The translations under genes were made by a program, and so were the position numbers. Positions 1-11,802 of a DNA stretch of 64,000 nt are shown piece by piece; the stretch's first letter is position 1, and each line of letters begins with the position of its first letter. Origin of the DNA: Lasiodiplodia sp. COLG20 (taxonomy: Eukaryota; Ascomycota; Dothideomycetes; Botryosphaeriales; Botryosphaeriaceae); NCBI GenBank assembly GCA_009801085.1, contig VNWV01000005.1, forward strand, positions 620,001 to 684,000, read 5' to 3'. The notes beneath the pieces are model-generated. The model did not search any database. It had not been told where the DNA came from and worked only from the letters and a program-made list of their open reading frames with translations.

Positions 1-1
1 A

Positions 2-1099
2 CCCAGGCGTAGGCACGGACCGGCGGTGTCATCTGCATGGCCGAGTAGCGGATCTGGCTCCAGTGGGAAGCTCCGTGGAAGACCACCACAGAACAGATCT
101 GTTCGCGATGGACCTTACGTGACGTTCCCTGCGAATCCAAACACCAAAGAGCAGCCGACCGTTGACCTCACTCGAACTACGCCGGATCCTACAACTGCGG
201 GCGCTCAATTGCTGGATGCTGCACAGAGCCAAGGCCAAGGCCTACCTTCCTCGAACCAGGTCCATAGCCCATCTCCAGGTCCAACTCCTAGCCAACAAGC
301 CCGCTTTCCACCTACGCCGGCGTCAGCAACGCAGTCAGGACCATCCCCTGTACATAGTCGTGCAGGCCAACGCCTGTCCCTGCAGGTGCCACAACACACT
401 GGGGGCCCGGTCCATCTAGTCACGCCGACTGTACTAGTGAATGGCGAGTCAAACAGTCCAGACAAGCAACCAAGCTCGGCAGAAATAGCCACCGAGCTTC
501 CTAAAGTCACCAGAGAGATGCTCAAGCGATTGCTTGCCGCTGATCTTCTCCGTGCCGATGTTAATGGTCGAAAACGCCTTCGCGGCCATGAGGCGAAAGA
601 CCTTGCCGACGCGCTCCTGACACAGCTCAGTAGCCAGAACGAGCCAAGCGGCACGGGCGATGATGCGTCGAACCAAGGCCTTGCAAACTGGCTTGGATTT
701 TCAACCCATCTTGGCTTAGGGTCGACACCGGTCCCAAGTGGTATCAAAAAGATTGATGTGCAAAAGTATCGGGTTAGCGATGACGGGTATGAGAGCCCTA
801 TCGATCCAGACGATGACAGTGCGCTAGCTCTAGGCGATGGCTCAAAGATCAAGGAGACTTTCGACGTCAGCTGGGCCCTCACATTGGGTGGCTGTACAGG
901 GAAGTTTGCCGTCAAAGGCTTGATGATCGAATCAAAGGGATGTGGAGAGAAGGAGGAGAACGAGGGGGGAGAGAAGTTGCAGAGTAAGCAAAAGGAGAAG
1001 AGTCTCGAGGAGAGAGTCAAAGAACTGGAAGGCCAGTTGAAAGGCAAAGACAGAGAGGTGCAGCTATGGAGACAGCGAGTCCTGGAAGCTGTTTTGTGA
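2..1099 (+). CDS. Probable ARS-binding protein 2 (Abp2-like), 3' part only
   Basis: The reading frame is open from the left edge to TGA at 1097-1099; no start codon is visible, so the gene begins outside the window. The visible part starts with an Arg-rich stretch followed by an AT-hook-like RGRPP motif and the block NRSVRDGPYVTFP, which I associate from memory with fungal ARS-binding protein 2. A long Pro/Ser/Gln-rich disordered stretch follows, then a conserved-looking helix (about 505-600, TREMLKRLLAADLLRADV), an acidic patch, and a C-terminal coiled coil rich in Lys/Glu (about 930-1085). Abp2 proteins are nuclear and bind AT-rich origin DNA. The assignment rests on motif resemblance only; a general AT-hook protein is the alternative. 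Confidence 0.6.
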   Translation, partial: PRRRHGPAVSSAWPSSGSGSSGKLRGRPPQNRSVRDGPYVTFPANPNTKEQPTVDLTRTTPDPTTAGAQLLDAAQSQGQGLPSSNQVHSPSPGPTPSQQARFPPTPASATQSGPSPVHSRAGQRLSLQVPQHTGGPVHLVTPTVLVNGESNSPDKQPSSAEIATELPKVTREMLKRLLAADLLRADVNGRKRLRGHEAKDLADALLTQLSSQNEPSGTGDDASNQGLANWLGFSTHLGLGSTPVPSGIKKIDVQKYRVSDDGYESPIDPDDDSALALGDGSKIKETFDVSWALTLGGCTGKFAVKGLMIESKGCGEKEENEGGEKLQSKQKEKSLEERVKELEGQLKGKDREVQLWRQRVLEAVL

Positions 1100-2156
1100 G
1101 TCTGTTGGAGAGCGGCTTTCCCATTTCTTGTTTCTTCTTAACCTTTTACGGAGTAGGGCGGGAGCGTTCTTTGTTGTTTTGGATACCACTGAGTTTGTGT
1201 TTTAGTCTATACCCGTTGGAGAGGAGATTGACTGGAGTCCCTTGCGGCAGAGCCGGTAAGGGCGGAGCCGGAGCCGGGTAATAATCTTCTATTTGTTTCT
1301 AGCGGATCCATTTCGTGTTCAGGAGGTGAATCATTTTCCGGGTGTGTGAGAACTTGACAAAGCATCACCAGCCAGGGGCCGGTACTGCGGCCGAGACGTC
1401 TCGGCAGGGCTAACAGCAGTGCATCCTTCAAGAAATGTCCGTCTACAGGCGGGAGGCTAGTGTTGCTGTCAACGTTCCCGCAGCACTAGGGCAGCGCGAC
1501 GGATCTGCAACGGGCCCTAACGACGGGGAGGTTCCGGCGAAACAGCATCTCGGGCGCCGCCACTAACAAGGGCGTGCTCAGCGTGAGCCTGCATCTTGGG
1601 CTCGCGCTCCGTGCCTGGTGTTGTCAATCACGATGGGCCACGAAACTTGCTCCACACGCCGCACGGTCGTGGCTCGGTGGCATGCCTGAACTCTTCGATT
1701 GCGCTCCACGCACATCGGCGATCTGGTCGATTAGCGTCGCGGCCCGCCCTTCACTTACTCAGGAAACCGCATTGTCTAGAATTCCCATGCGCAGAATCGC
1801 ACCCGCGGGCCTCCTCCAGCGCGAACAATTACCCGCCGCCCAGCACTACTGAAACCTGCCCCCGAGGGCTGCGCGACGAAGACCCTTTTTTTCGCGTGTA
1901 CACTATTGGCGATCGGCACCAGGTCCCGCTAGCCTTCCATTTCGAGCACTTCCCGCCTACTCTGCGTCCTCACGCCGCCGCGCTGCTCTTTGTACCACCT
2001 CAGAACCTTGTCTGCACTCAGTTCCGGACGAATACCGTTGCGTTGCTGCGTTGTTAGCCACGGCCCAATCGAATCGCAGCACAGACCGCACACCGAGCAT
2101 ACCTACCAGGAGCTGCGAGCCATTTCCAGCAGCGCGCGCGCGTCTTGCGAGACGCA
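1100..2156. other. Intergenic region, probable 5' region of the histidine kinase gene
   Basis: No convincing gene is seen. Short open frames here have no domain pattern, and several begin at non-ATG codons. The stretch before 2157 is GC-rich and turns into CAG/CAA-rich sequence, so part of it is probably promoter and 5' UTR of the downstream kinase. Confidence 0.4.
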
Positions 2157-5100
2157 ATGCTGGCGTCGCTTGGGAGCAAGAGCGGCAGCAGAAGCAGCAG
2201 TAGCTGCGGCTGCCAACCGCCGGCCGGAGGTAGCAACAGCAACAACAACAGCAGCAGCAGCAGCAGCAGCGCCGGCGACGCCTCACGGCCCACCACGAGC
2301 GACCGCCCCGCGAGCGAACCGGCATGGTCAATCTTCGGCGTGCGGAGCAGTTCGCAGCACGTCCGCAACCCCCGCCAGCGTCACCACCACCACCAACACC
2401 ACCACCACAATTTCCATGGCTTGTATCAGGGCCCCGAGTCGGAACCGGAGGTGGGATTGCGCGACGGTGACATGTTTGCCGGCGTCGCGCTCATCGATTA
2501 CCTGGACCTCGATGCCAGGCCAATCTTCGCCGTCGATCTGCTCGCCAACAAGTACACCTCGTCCGCCCCGGCCATGTCCCGCGCAGCCTCGTCGTCGTCC
2601 TCGTCGATAACCTCGCACCCGTCGTCGTCGGTCTCAACGCAGTCGCTGCCCATAATATACTACAACCAGGCACTGCAGGATGCAGGCAACCTGCTGGAGA
2701 TGGTCGAGGGCTCTGCGTCGAGCAGCCCGTACGGACAGCCCGCATGGGTCACCTATCCAGTCTTCAGGGCGTGGGTGCTCGATCTGTCGCGGAGCATGTT
2801 TGCGGTCAAAAAGGGTACAATCGTGTACGGTGGGATAAGGTGGTCGGCGACGACGGTGCGCAGGCGCTGGAAAGTATTGTCTGGCGAGGCTTACCGGCAC
2901 CGCGATCACCTGACCGGGTCGTTTTCCAATATTCAATTCTCTACGAAAGCAGTGGGAAAGGAGCCGGAAAAGGTGCCTGAAGCGAAGCCGGAAGACGACT
3001 GGAGTGGAAAGTCAGGAGACCACTTGAGTGCGAAGTCGGCTGACAACTTAAATGAGACGTCGGGTGATTACTTAAGTGCAAAGCCGGAAATCTGCTTGAG
3101 CGAAATTCATGAGGAGGAAACCACATCACCGGAAGAATCCTGGCAGATGGAAGATGAAACAGAATTGAGGAAAGAGGAGGAAGATGTGAAGCTGAAGGAG
3201 TTTGGTGTGGGGAGAGCCGAGTCGGGAGCTGAGAGATTCAGGAAGAGCTCGCTGAAAAACGAGAGGAGACACAGCTTACCACCCCCTGTTGAAGCGGTGC
3301 CCCTCACTCCTGGAACCAGTACTTATTACCGACAGAGCTCACTACCGGCCAATGTTCGATACGATTGGACATGCACTCCGCCGCCTCCTAACCTCGCACC
3401 ACACGTTCAACGAATCCGCGCGACAGATTGGGCCAACACCCCGCTTGGTCCAATCGATTCGTGGTCTCCTACCTTGAAGTTCATGTGCAACTTGATAATG
3501 GCATGCCCAAACCCTGCCATTGTCTTCTGGGGCCCGGACCTGAACATGATTTACAACGAAGCGTACATCCCAATTGCCGGGGCAAAACATCCCTCGATGC
3601 TGGGCCTTCCACCGTGGGTTGCCTTCAAAGAAGCCTGGGATGATTTTGAACCATTTTTGCGGAACTGTGAGGAGTCTGGATGTGGCGCCATGGTCGAGAA
3701 CATGCTACTCTTCCTCAATCGCGGAGTTGGCCTCCAGGAAGAGTTTTATTGCTCGTTTAGTTTCACACCCATTCTGGAGAACGATAAGATCGTAGGCTGG
3801 CACGAGGTCGTTTTTGAAACGACAAAACAGATGATCACCGAACGAAGGATATCAACATTGCTTACCCTCAGCGAGAAGCTTTCTACGTCGATGACCCTCA
3901 AGAGCTTCTGGGAACAGACACTCGAAGGCCTGCAGTCAAATTCACAAGACGTATGCTTCGCAGTGCTATACTCGGTAAGTGACTTAGCTGGCGAAAGCCA
4001 TCTTGGAGGCGCGGAACGATCCTCGTCGAGACGCTATGAGCTGGAAGGAAGCATTGGTGTTCCAGAAGGACATCCTGCTACATCAACCCGTCTTGATGTG
4101 GCATTGGGTCGGGACTGCTTCATGCGATACTTCCGTGCCGCTGCAGAATCTAACGAGCCCCTTTTCCTCAGCATAAAGGATGGTACTTTGCCTGAGACTT
4201 TGGTGCATGGAATCGAATCGAGAGCTTGGAACGAACCCTGCGACTCTGTTGTTATATGTGCCATTCGCCCGACAACCGGTCACGCTTCCACTCGCGACAC
4301 TGCTTTGGGCTTCCTGGTAATCGGTCTAAATCACCACAGACCCTATGACGAGGAATACAGGACTTTTGTTCAACTGCTCAACCGTCAGTTCACGACTTAT
4401 CTCGCTTCGGTTTTGTTGCTAGAAGAAGAGACGAGACGAGGACGCACCGTCGCAGAACAGGCTGCCCTCGACCAGCAGAAAATAGAGGAGCAGTTGCAGC
4501 TCCGCACACGTGAACTGGAGCAGAGTGAGCTGCAGCTCCAGCATTTCGCGGATGCCATACCTATTGGAATATTCATACTCGAATTTACTCCTGACAACAT
4601 GGGCGGAAGCTACCGCTACCGGAATGAGAAATGGTTTGAGTTGATGGGTGACTCGCGCGAAAATATACCTAGCTGGAAAAGTCCTCTGTGGCAACAGATG
4701 CACCCGGAAGACCTTCCTACTGTGCAGGTGTGCTGGAAAAAGCTCATGGAGGAGAAGACGGAACAGAGCTTCGAGTTCAGGATTCCACGGCGGGGAGAGC
4801 CGACGTCACCCGTGGACGAGAACATGAAATCTACCTGGATCCTTTGTGTAAGCGCTCTCCTGACTAACTCGAATCAACGAAACGGCACTGACCCTGTTTG
4901 TGCAAAGCATGCCTTCTCAGTAGTGACGGACGACGGCTGGCTGCGGTCGATTGTCGGTTCGGTTACCGATATCACAACGATCAAGTGGGCGGAGGGTATT
5001 CAGAAACGGAAAATGGAGGATGCGATCGAGGCAAAGAGACAGCAAGAAAACTTCATTGATGTCACTTCGCATGAGATGCGCAATCCACTCAGCGCCATCA

Positions 5101-6683
5101 TGATCTCGGGTGAGTCGAACAGTTCGCTGTCTTCGGGCAGTCAGCCACCATTCGTTTGCTAATTAGCCTAGCGGACGATATCATCGCATCCTTGAAGGGC
5201 CTGAAGTCAACTTCGAAAGATTTTGAATCGGTCATCGAGAATAGCATTGACGCTGCAAATACGGTCTTGCATTGCGCTCAGCATCAGAAGAGAATTGGTA
5301 ATATCCCCAATAGTTTAAAGACGGCAACTATTCATCTAACAGCTCATAGTCGACGATATCTTGACGATCAGCAAACTCGATTCTGGCCTTTTCTCTATAA
5401 ATCCTATTGAGGTTCAACCGGTGGCTCTGATCAATGATCTATCCAAGATGTTCGCTGGTGAATACAATGCCGCTGGCATCACACAAACGACGGTCGTCGA
5501 AGATTCGTTCAAAACTTTGGAGGTCGACTGGGTTCTGCTAGACTCAAGCCGGCTCACTCAAATTCTTATCAACCTTATCACTAACAGCATCAAGTTCACT
5601 CAATACCAGTCAACGCGCGAGATCAAAATTCGTATCGGAGCATCAAAAGAAAAACCAACAGTGAGTGCTGAAGGCATTCAGTATCTCGATTTCCGTATGA
5701 GCCGTGAGGATTTAACCCAGCGACGAGAATGGGGAAACGGCGAGGAGCTCTACCTACATTTCTCAGTCTCGGATACCGGATGCGGACTTACAGTGGATGA
5801 AAAGAAGCTTCTTTTCATGCGTTTCTCGCAAGCACCGCGTACCATGGTGCACTACGGAGGATCCGGGCTCGGTTTGTTTATATGTCGTGAGCTCACGGAG
5901 CTCCAAGGTGGCTCGATAGGGGTCGATTCCGAGTCCGGGAAGGGCTCAACATTCGCATTCTACATCAAGACACGCCGACTTGTACCACGGGAAGCCGAAT
6001 TGCCGAGCCGACCAACACCTCAAGGGCCTGAATTGACGGCCCTGCAGCAGCTGCAGAACATCGATCAAACTTTTGAGCAGCCTCTCTTGCCTCGCAAAGA
6101 CCAATTCGCACCTAGCCCATACAGCAACCTACCAACACGGCCATCATCACCAACGACAACGGTGACAACGACAAACACTACTACTTCCACACATTCGATA
6201 CCGTCATCCGTGCCATTCGGCCCGCGTCCTCCTTTCGACTGTTTGATTGTCGAGGACAACAAGGTCAACCAATCGGTAATGAGCAAAGGGCTCGTCAAGC
6301 TTGGGCACACCGTCTTCGTGGCCAACCACGGCGCAGAAGCGCTCGAGTTCTTACGCACGACGAAGCACTGGCGTGGGAATACGGGTGAAGCGCAAAACCT
6401 GTCTGTGGTGCTCATGGACATCGAGATGCCGGTCATGGACGGGCTGACGTGCGTGCGAGAGATCAGGAGGCTGGAGAGAGAGGGTTCAATCAATGGCCGC
6501 ATCAAGGTGATCGCTATCACTGCAAATGCTCGAGTCGAGCAGGTCAATACGGCGATGCAGGCGGGTATGGATGACGTTGTGAGCAAGCCCTTCAGAGTCG
6601 CGGAGCTGATTTCGAGCATCGAGAGGCTCGTGGATGCAAAGGAGCCGCGGGTGGAGACCGTGGAGGTCGAGGAAGCAGATTGA
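2157..6683 (+). CDS. Hybrid sensor histidine kinase with PAS regions and a receiver domain
   Basis: Three exons: 2157-5109, 5172-5297 and 5350-6683, giving about 1470 aa. Introns are 62 and 52 bp, both GT-AG, and the joins restore the H box and the motif RIVDDILTISKLDSG. Order: low-complexity Ser/Asn/His N-terminus; a divergent PAS-like region; an eight-residue repeat; a PAS region at about 420-545 beginning with TPLGPIDSW; a GAF-like region at about 570-750; a coiled coil at about 757-800; a PAS_3-type domain up to about 945; HisKA with phospho-acceptor His972 in TSHEMRNP; an HATPase with N box (NLITNSIKF) and G boxes (SDTGCG, GGSGLGL); and a receiver at about 1321-1450 with Asp1383 in MDIEMPVMDG. 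All phosphorelay residues are present. It should autophosphorylate and pass phosphate via its receiver to an Ypd1-type protein. It lacks membrane segments, so it is probably cytosolic. The first in-frame ATG is 2157; the low-complexity N-terminus leaves the true start uncertain. Confidence 0.93.
2232..2270 (+). repeat. CAG/CAA trinucleotide microsatellite
   Basis: An imperfect AGC/AAC triplet tract encodes Ser and Asn in the kinase N-terminus. It is slippage-prone and likely to vary in length between strains. Confidence 0.85.
2382..2408 (+). repeat. CAC tract encoding a His-rich run
   Basis: Nine codons, eight CAC and one CAA, encode HHHHQHHHH in the N-terminal low-complexity region of the histidine kinase. 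The run may bind metal or simply be slippage-derived. Confidence 0.85.
2994..3113 (+). repeat. 24-bp degenerate tandem repeat, about five copies, inside the kinase
   Basis: Five consecutive 24-nt units encode octapeptides of the pattern D-x-L-S-x-K-S-G (for example DHLSAKSA, DNLNETSG, DYLSAKPE). The reading frame is kept throughout, so this is an expanded coding repeat. It lies between the first PAS-like region and the TPLGP-type PAS domain. Confidence 0.75.
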
Positions 6684-7981
6684 ACGGACGGAAAGAAGGC
6701 CCCCCCCCCCTTTTTTTACCCACTTCGGCCGTTCGACAACTTCTGGGCATGGACTTTGTACGATTTTGCTGCACGGCACGACACTTCAGGCGACGAATTC
6801 TACACCAAGGATACACAACCGTTGCAGAAAATGGAGCTAGGCGACGGCTAGCATACCGACCGTTCTCCACGGAGGTTCTTGGCTACCTACAGATTTTAAT
6901 ACGATTTACACCGGAGTCTCGGAGATTATCAACTGGCAAGTATGGAGCATTCCTCCTACCTCTGGTGAGAAACCATGGGAATACCCGCAAATCGTTGCGG
7001 GATCAAGTAGATGATGCTTCCGGTGCGGGAGATTGGAGACGGCGTTGAAGGACTTCTTCTTTTCTAAATCATCAGGAAATTTTTCGATATCCCTTTGGGC
7101 ACAGATTGAAACAAGAAGAAGCAGGACAGGGCATCGAGGGAGAGAAACATGAGGGAAGGCCAGCGTATTACCATGTAAGCAAAGATTCGACGCATAGCGG
7201 GATTTTAGCGACCCAATGAGCCATGAATGCTCATCAATTCGTAATGGCATTTGGGTGTTCTGGCAATTGACCTGTAGGCTGTCGTTGGAAATAGCAGTTC
7301 AAGCATCTGCATCCTTCCCACTGACGTGTCGGGCACGTCTCCGAGTCGAGTAACACAACCAACGCATAGAACCGTCATCTGACCCTAATTGGGGAAGAAA
7401 TATATTAAGCATGGCCTCGAGTTCAGATTCTTGACCATCGACATTTCTTTGCACTCGTCGGATCGACCTGTGACGTGCATCCTGTTTCCCCACAATGTGT
7501 CTCGGTCCATCCCCGTTGTGGATCCGGGCCGATGTCAGCGCCCCAATGCTACGCGCATCACAGCTTTCAATCATCGACTCGTCGCATCAGATAATGTCTG
7601 GAGAAATGCAACACAGGGTGATTGAAGAAAATGATTCGGTGACGATGGCGACGCCAGCAGTCAGGAACAGGTTCGGAGGCGAAGACTGAGGCTGGACTAG
7701 TCTGGTGCGGCGCTGTTGCTAGGCGGGGCTTCCTGGCAAAAATTGGAGCTCTGATCGCACGTGGGAGCTCTGCCGACAGCTCACTCGCTCCCGCTCCTCC
7801 GTCAACCTTTCGCTCGCAACAATCTCTCCGTTCCAGCCCAAGATTCCTTCCGCCTTGCCCGTCCCGACCGCCAGGCCGCATAGGCACCGCCGAACCTGCG
7901 CACCAAAACACGCCGAGAGCAAGCAACAGCCCGTCTTCCGTCTCTTTCCCACCCAATTGATCGTCGTCCCATTCCGCCAGG
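6684..7981. other. Intergenic region between the kinase and VTC genes
   Basis: No gene is supported. A homopolymer junction of 11 C followed by 7 T (6700-6717) lies 17 bp past the kinase stop codon, in the 3' UTR, and is a possible sequencing or assembly weak spot. The last few hundred bases before 7982 are pyrimidine-rich, as is common upstream of fungal housekeeping starts. Confidence 0.4.
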
Positions 7982-10557
7982 ATGCGCTTTGGCCGCACGC
8001 TGCAGCGGTCCGTGTACCAGCCGTGGCGCGACAAGTACATCGACTACGACAAGCTCAAGCAGCTGCTGCGCGAGGGTGGATCCGATCAGGGCAGCGACGA
8101 GGACTTCGACGATACTTGGACCGAGGAGGATGAGGGCCGCTTCGTCGAGGAGCTGGTCAACGTGCAGCTAGAGAAGGTGCACGACTTCCAGAACCAGAAG
8201 TACCAGGACCTACGCGATCGCACCTCGGAATGCGAACGCAAGCTGGAGCCCTTGACGCCGCCGGGCCACCAGGAGACGGACGGTAGCGGTGGGAACGGCG
8301 AGGGCAGCAGCAACGATAATAACAGCAATAGGCCCGATGTGCCCGAGGAGAAGCGCAAGCGGATTTTGCAGGAGGTGCTGAAGGAGCTGGATACCATCAC
8401 CAAGGAAGTCAGCGAGCTCGAGCGCTATAGCCGCATCAACTATACCGGCTTCTTGAAGGCTGCCAAGAAGCACGACCGCAAGCGCGGCCACAGCTACCGC
8501 GTGAGGCCGCTCTTGCAGGTGCGTCTGGCCGCATTACCCTTCAATAAGGAGGACTACTCGCCGCTGCTGATCCGCTTGTCGGCCATGTACTCGTTCGTTC
8601 GCCAGAACCTTGAGGGCAAGGAGAAGAGGGAACTGTCCTTTTCTGAGAACGCCACCGGCGGCGAGTCCTTCACCTCGCATAAGTGTAGGGCCTCTTTGTT
8701 TTGTTTGAAATTGACTTCTGCTGACGTCTGATTGCAGTCTGGGTTCACCCTGAAAATTTGCTTGAGGTCAAGACCGTTATTCTTCGCCGGCTGCCTGTAC
8801 TCGTGTACAATCCTCAGACTTCCAAGGTTGCCGAGGGCACCCAACGTGATCCAACCATTACATCCATCTACTTTGATAACTACAAGTTTTCGCTGTACAC
8901 TGATAAGGTTGGACATGAGCCCGAAGCCTCGTCGCTGCGGCTGCGCTGGTACGGGCAGCTGGCGGAGAAGCCCGAGATTGTGCTCGAGAAGAAGACGATC
9001 AAGGATGGGAATGCCAGCGAGGAGCTGCGGTTCCCAATCAAGGAGAAGTATATTGAACAGTTCATCCGCGGAGAGTACAAGATGGAGAAGAGCATTGACA
9101 AGCTGAAGAGGACCGTGGGCGAGGATTCTCCGAAGGTTGAGGACCTTCAGAGGAGCGTTGATGCTATCCAGTCCTTCGTCCGGGAGCGCGAGCTTCAGCC
9201 TGTGCTGAGAGCAAACTACACCCGCACCGCCTTCCAGATTCCTGGAGACGACAGAGTCCGCATCTCTCTCGACACGAACCTTGCCCTCATCCGTGAGGAT
9301 GCGATTGACCACGATCGTCCTTGCCGCGACCCGGATGACTGGCACAGGAGCGATATCGACAGTTCCCAAATGGAGTATCCCTTCAACGAGATTCGCAAGG
9401 GCGAGATATCTCGTTTCCCGTTCGCACTTCTGGAGATCAAGATTAAGGGCAAGAAGCAGTACGAGTGGGTTGAGGATTTGATGAACTCGCACCTTGTCAA
9501 GGAGGCACCCCGGTTCTCCAAGTTCCTGCACGGTGTTGCTCAGCTATTCGAGGACCAAGTCAACACCTTCCCCTTCTGGCTCAGCGAGCTCGAGACAGAC
9601 ATCCGCCGCGATCCCCACAAGGCCTTCGAAGAGGAGCAGGAGCGCAAGGCTAAAGCTGCTGAGGACGAGTTTGCCGTTGGTAGTCTATTTGGCACGCGCT
9701 CCAGCCCAGTGGCTTTCCGGGCATCCATGGCCTCTCCAGTGGGCTCTCCCTCCAATGCCGGCGCCATGAAGTTGAGCAAGTCACCTAGGGCTACCGTTGC
9801 GGACACGCGCCGCGCCTCGCTGGCCGCGCAGACAGCGTCCGCGAAGCAGACGGGCACCGAAAACGTCGCAGAGGAGCCAGACTCGGACTCGGATGGCCGA
9901 CAAGCTGGTCCTTCGGGCGAGCGCAACATGACGTCGCCCGGCGGCGTGCGCTCGCTCTTCCCGTCCTTCTCGTACTCCAAGTACGCGCAGCGCCACCGCG
10001 CGCGCCAGCAGCAGGCGGCGTCGCTGCCGCCGGGCGTGCGGGACCCGGGCCCGCGGTGGATCAAGGACCAGGGACCCGTGCGGGTCGAGGCCAAGGTGTG
10101 GCTGGCCAACCAGCGCACCTTCATCAAGTGGCAGCACGTGTCGGTGCTGCTGGCGACGCTGTCGCTCGGTCTGTTCAACGCTGCGGGCGAGAACAACAAC
10201 GTCGCCCGCTCGCTCGCCGTTGTGTACACGTGCGTCGCGGCATTTGCCGGCGTCTGGGGTTATGCCATGTACATGCATCGCGGCAAGCTGATCCGCGAGC
10301 GTAGCGGGAAGGATTTCGATAACGTATTGGGACCCATGGTCGTGTGTTTGGGGTTGATTATTGCACTGTGCTGCAATTTCGGGTTCAGGGTGAGTTCTGT
10401 TGCTTGATCTATTCCTTGCTCTTGCTGACTGAATGGATCGCAGTACCGTGCTATCACGAAAGAAAAGGAAAGGAGTGCGGATGGTGGCGGTGTGAATGCC
10501 ACCGCAGCCGTCCTGGTGGAGGCCGTTGCGGGAATGCTTGGTGCTGGAGAGCTGTAG
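7982..10557 (+). CDS. Vacuolar transporter chaperone VTC2/VTC3-like subunit (SPX, VTC core, DUF202)
   Basis: Three exons: 7982-8684, 8738-10389 and 10444-10557, with 53 and 54 bp introns, giving 822 aa, close to yeast Vtc2/Vtc3. The N-terminal SPX domain (about 1-165) starts MRFGRTLQRSVY and carries YIDYDKLK and a C-terminal basic helix that would sense inositol pyrophosphates. The central VTC/CYTH tunnel domain (about 235-535) keeps LRLRWYG and LLEIKIKGKKQYEW. A Ser/Ala-rich linker precedes a DUF202 membrane domain with three hydrophobic segments (about 680-790). In the VTC complex Vtc4 makes polyphosphate at the vacuole, while Vtc2/Vtc3 are accessory subunits with a similar but inactive tunnel. 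The start and the SPX/DUF202 combination argue for the Vtc2/3 type over Vtc4, which is shorter. The last exon extends the C-terminus past the final membrane segment. Confidence 0.92.
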
Positions 10558-11802
10558 AATTTCTTTTTCCCTCTCCGTACCCCTCCTTGTAAAAGACCGC
10601 TGTACTGTACAAAATGTTTCCATTTTGTTAGTTACCCAAGGACATGGTCGATTGCGCTGGGTGGTGTGATAAAAAAAAAGGGCATGGATATGGTAAGTAT
10701 TGTTCCTTTGCCGCTTCGTATGATATTATCTGTGTTACGGTCCTTATTGCTGTTAAATACGTTTTTGGGCGCTTTGATATATACAGGTTGGCGAAGGTGG
10801 GTGGCTACTGTATGATAATATATCGTTCGTTGTATCAATTGACAGTGCGGATTATGTTCCGTCTACTCCTTGTCGTGCTGAAGGCACACATGATAGCGCA
10901 CATAGGCATATACATTTGCCGTCATGCCCCCCTGCCTTGGAAGTCTACACTCGGATCAGACGAAAGTGTGGGCATGGGACGGAAGTGGATGTGAATCCAA
11001 CCATTATCACATTACATGGGATTTTGTTCCGAGTAAAAAATTCCTCAATCAAATGTTCAAAGCCTTTATCTAGACGACTCGTAAAGATATACGTATATCC
11101 CGAAGTCTTCTTTGACTAGAGAAGTGTTAAACACCTCTTGTTAAAAATGTCTGAAAATGATACTCAGTCCACGTTCGATCTAAATTATCAACACATAAAC
11201 ACGAATCTCGGTCTATTCTGTCTAAAGCTTCTTCGTCTTTTGGTTGAAGGTTTTATTAGCCAGTTATTCTGGTTTCTCACTGGTCGAGAACTAAAGTAAA
11301 CTTTCCAAATTTAGAAAGTCCACGGTGCTTTATGGTGATCACTTAACGGCTGCCAAGCATGCTGCGAGTCTGATTGGACGAAACGAACCGTGGTCGGACA
11401 ATAACCCTGCCGTATTCAAGGATGCCGCTAGACGACAGACTGTCGGCAGTTGCATAAGGTAGGTCGTCAGGGTCCGGGGAATACGCGCGTGCACGCACGT
11501 GAAGACCCTTGCTGCAGATCACTTTTTTAGCGCCGAACCCCCCGGCGGCACATCTGCCGCCGTCAGCACAGGCGTCATTGGCTGGACCAGACCCCTCGCC
11601 ATTACCCAAAACAGCCGTTCCATGCGTCATCCCGCTTTTGTCCATGTCGGCTCCTCTCGCCAATTGACATCACCAACTAGGAGAATGCCATTCAAGTGCG
11701 TCATGCGACCATTTTGCGCATGCACGGCCACGAACCTGGAAACTGATAAACGCTGGCGCGGGGATGCTTGAATTTGGTAAGATCTTGTTGGACATTCAGG
11801 AA
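10558..11802. other. AT-rich intergenic region
   Basis: 3' region of the VTC gene and 5' region of the SDR gene. It is AT-rich with an A9 run near 10670. The short open frames have no family signature. Confidence 0.4.

Noticed and set aside
6700..6717. C11-T7 homopolymer junction after the kinase stop
   Set aside because: Interesting only as a likely slippage or sequencing weak spot; it lies past the stop and does not change the coding call.
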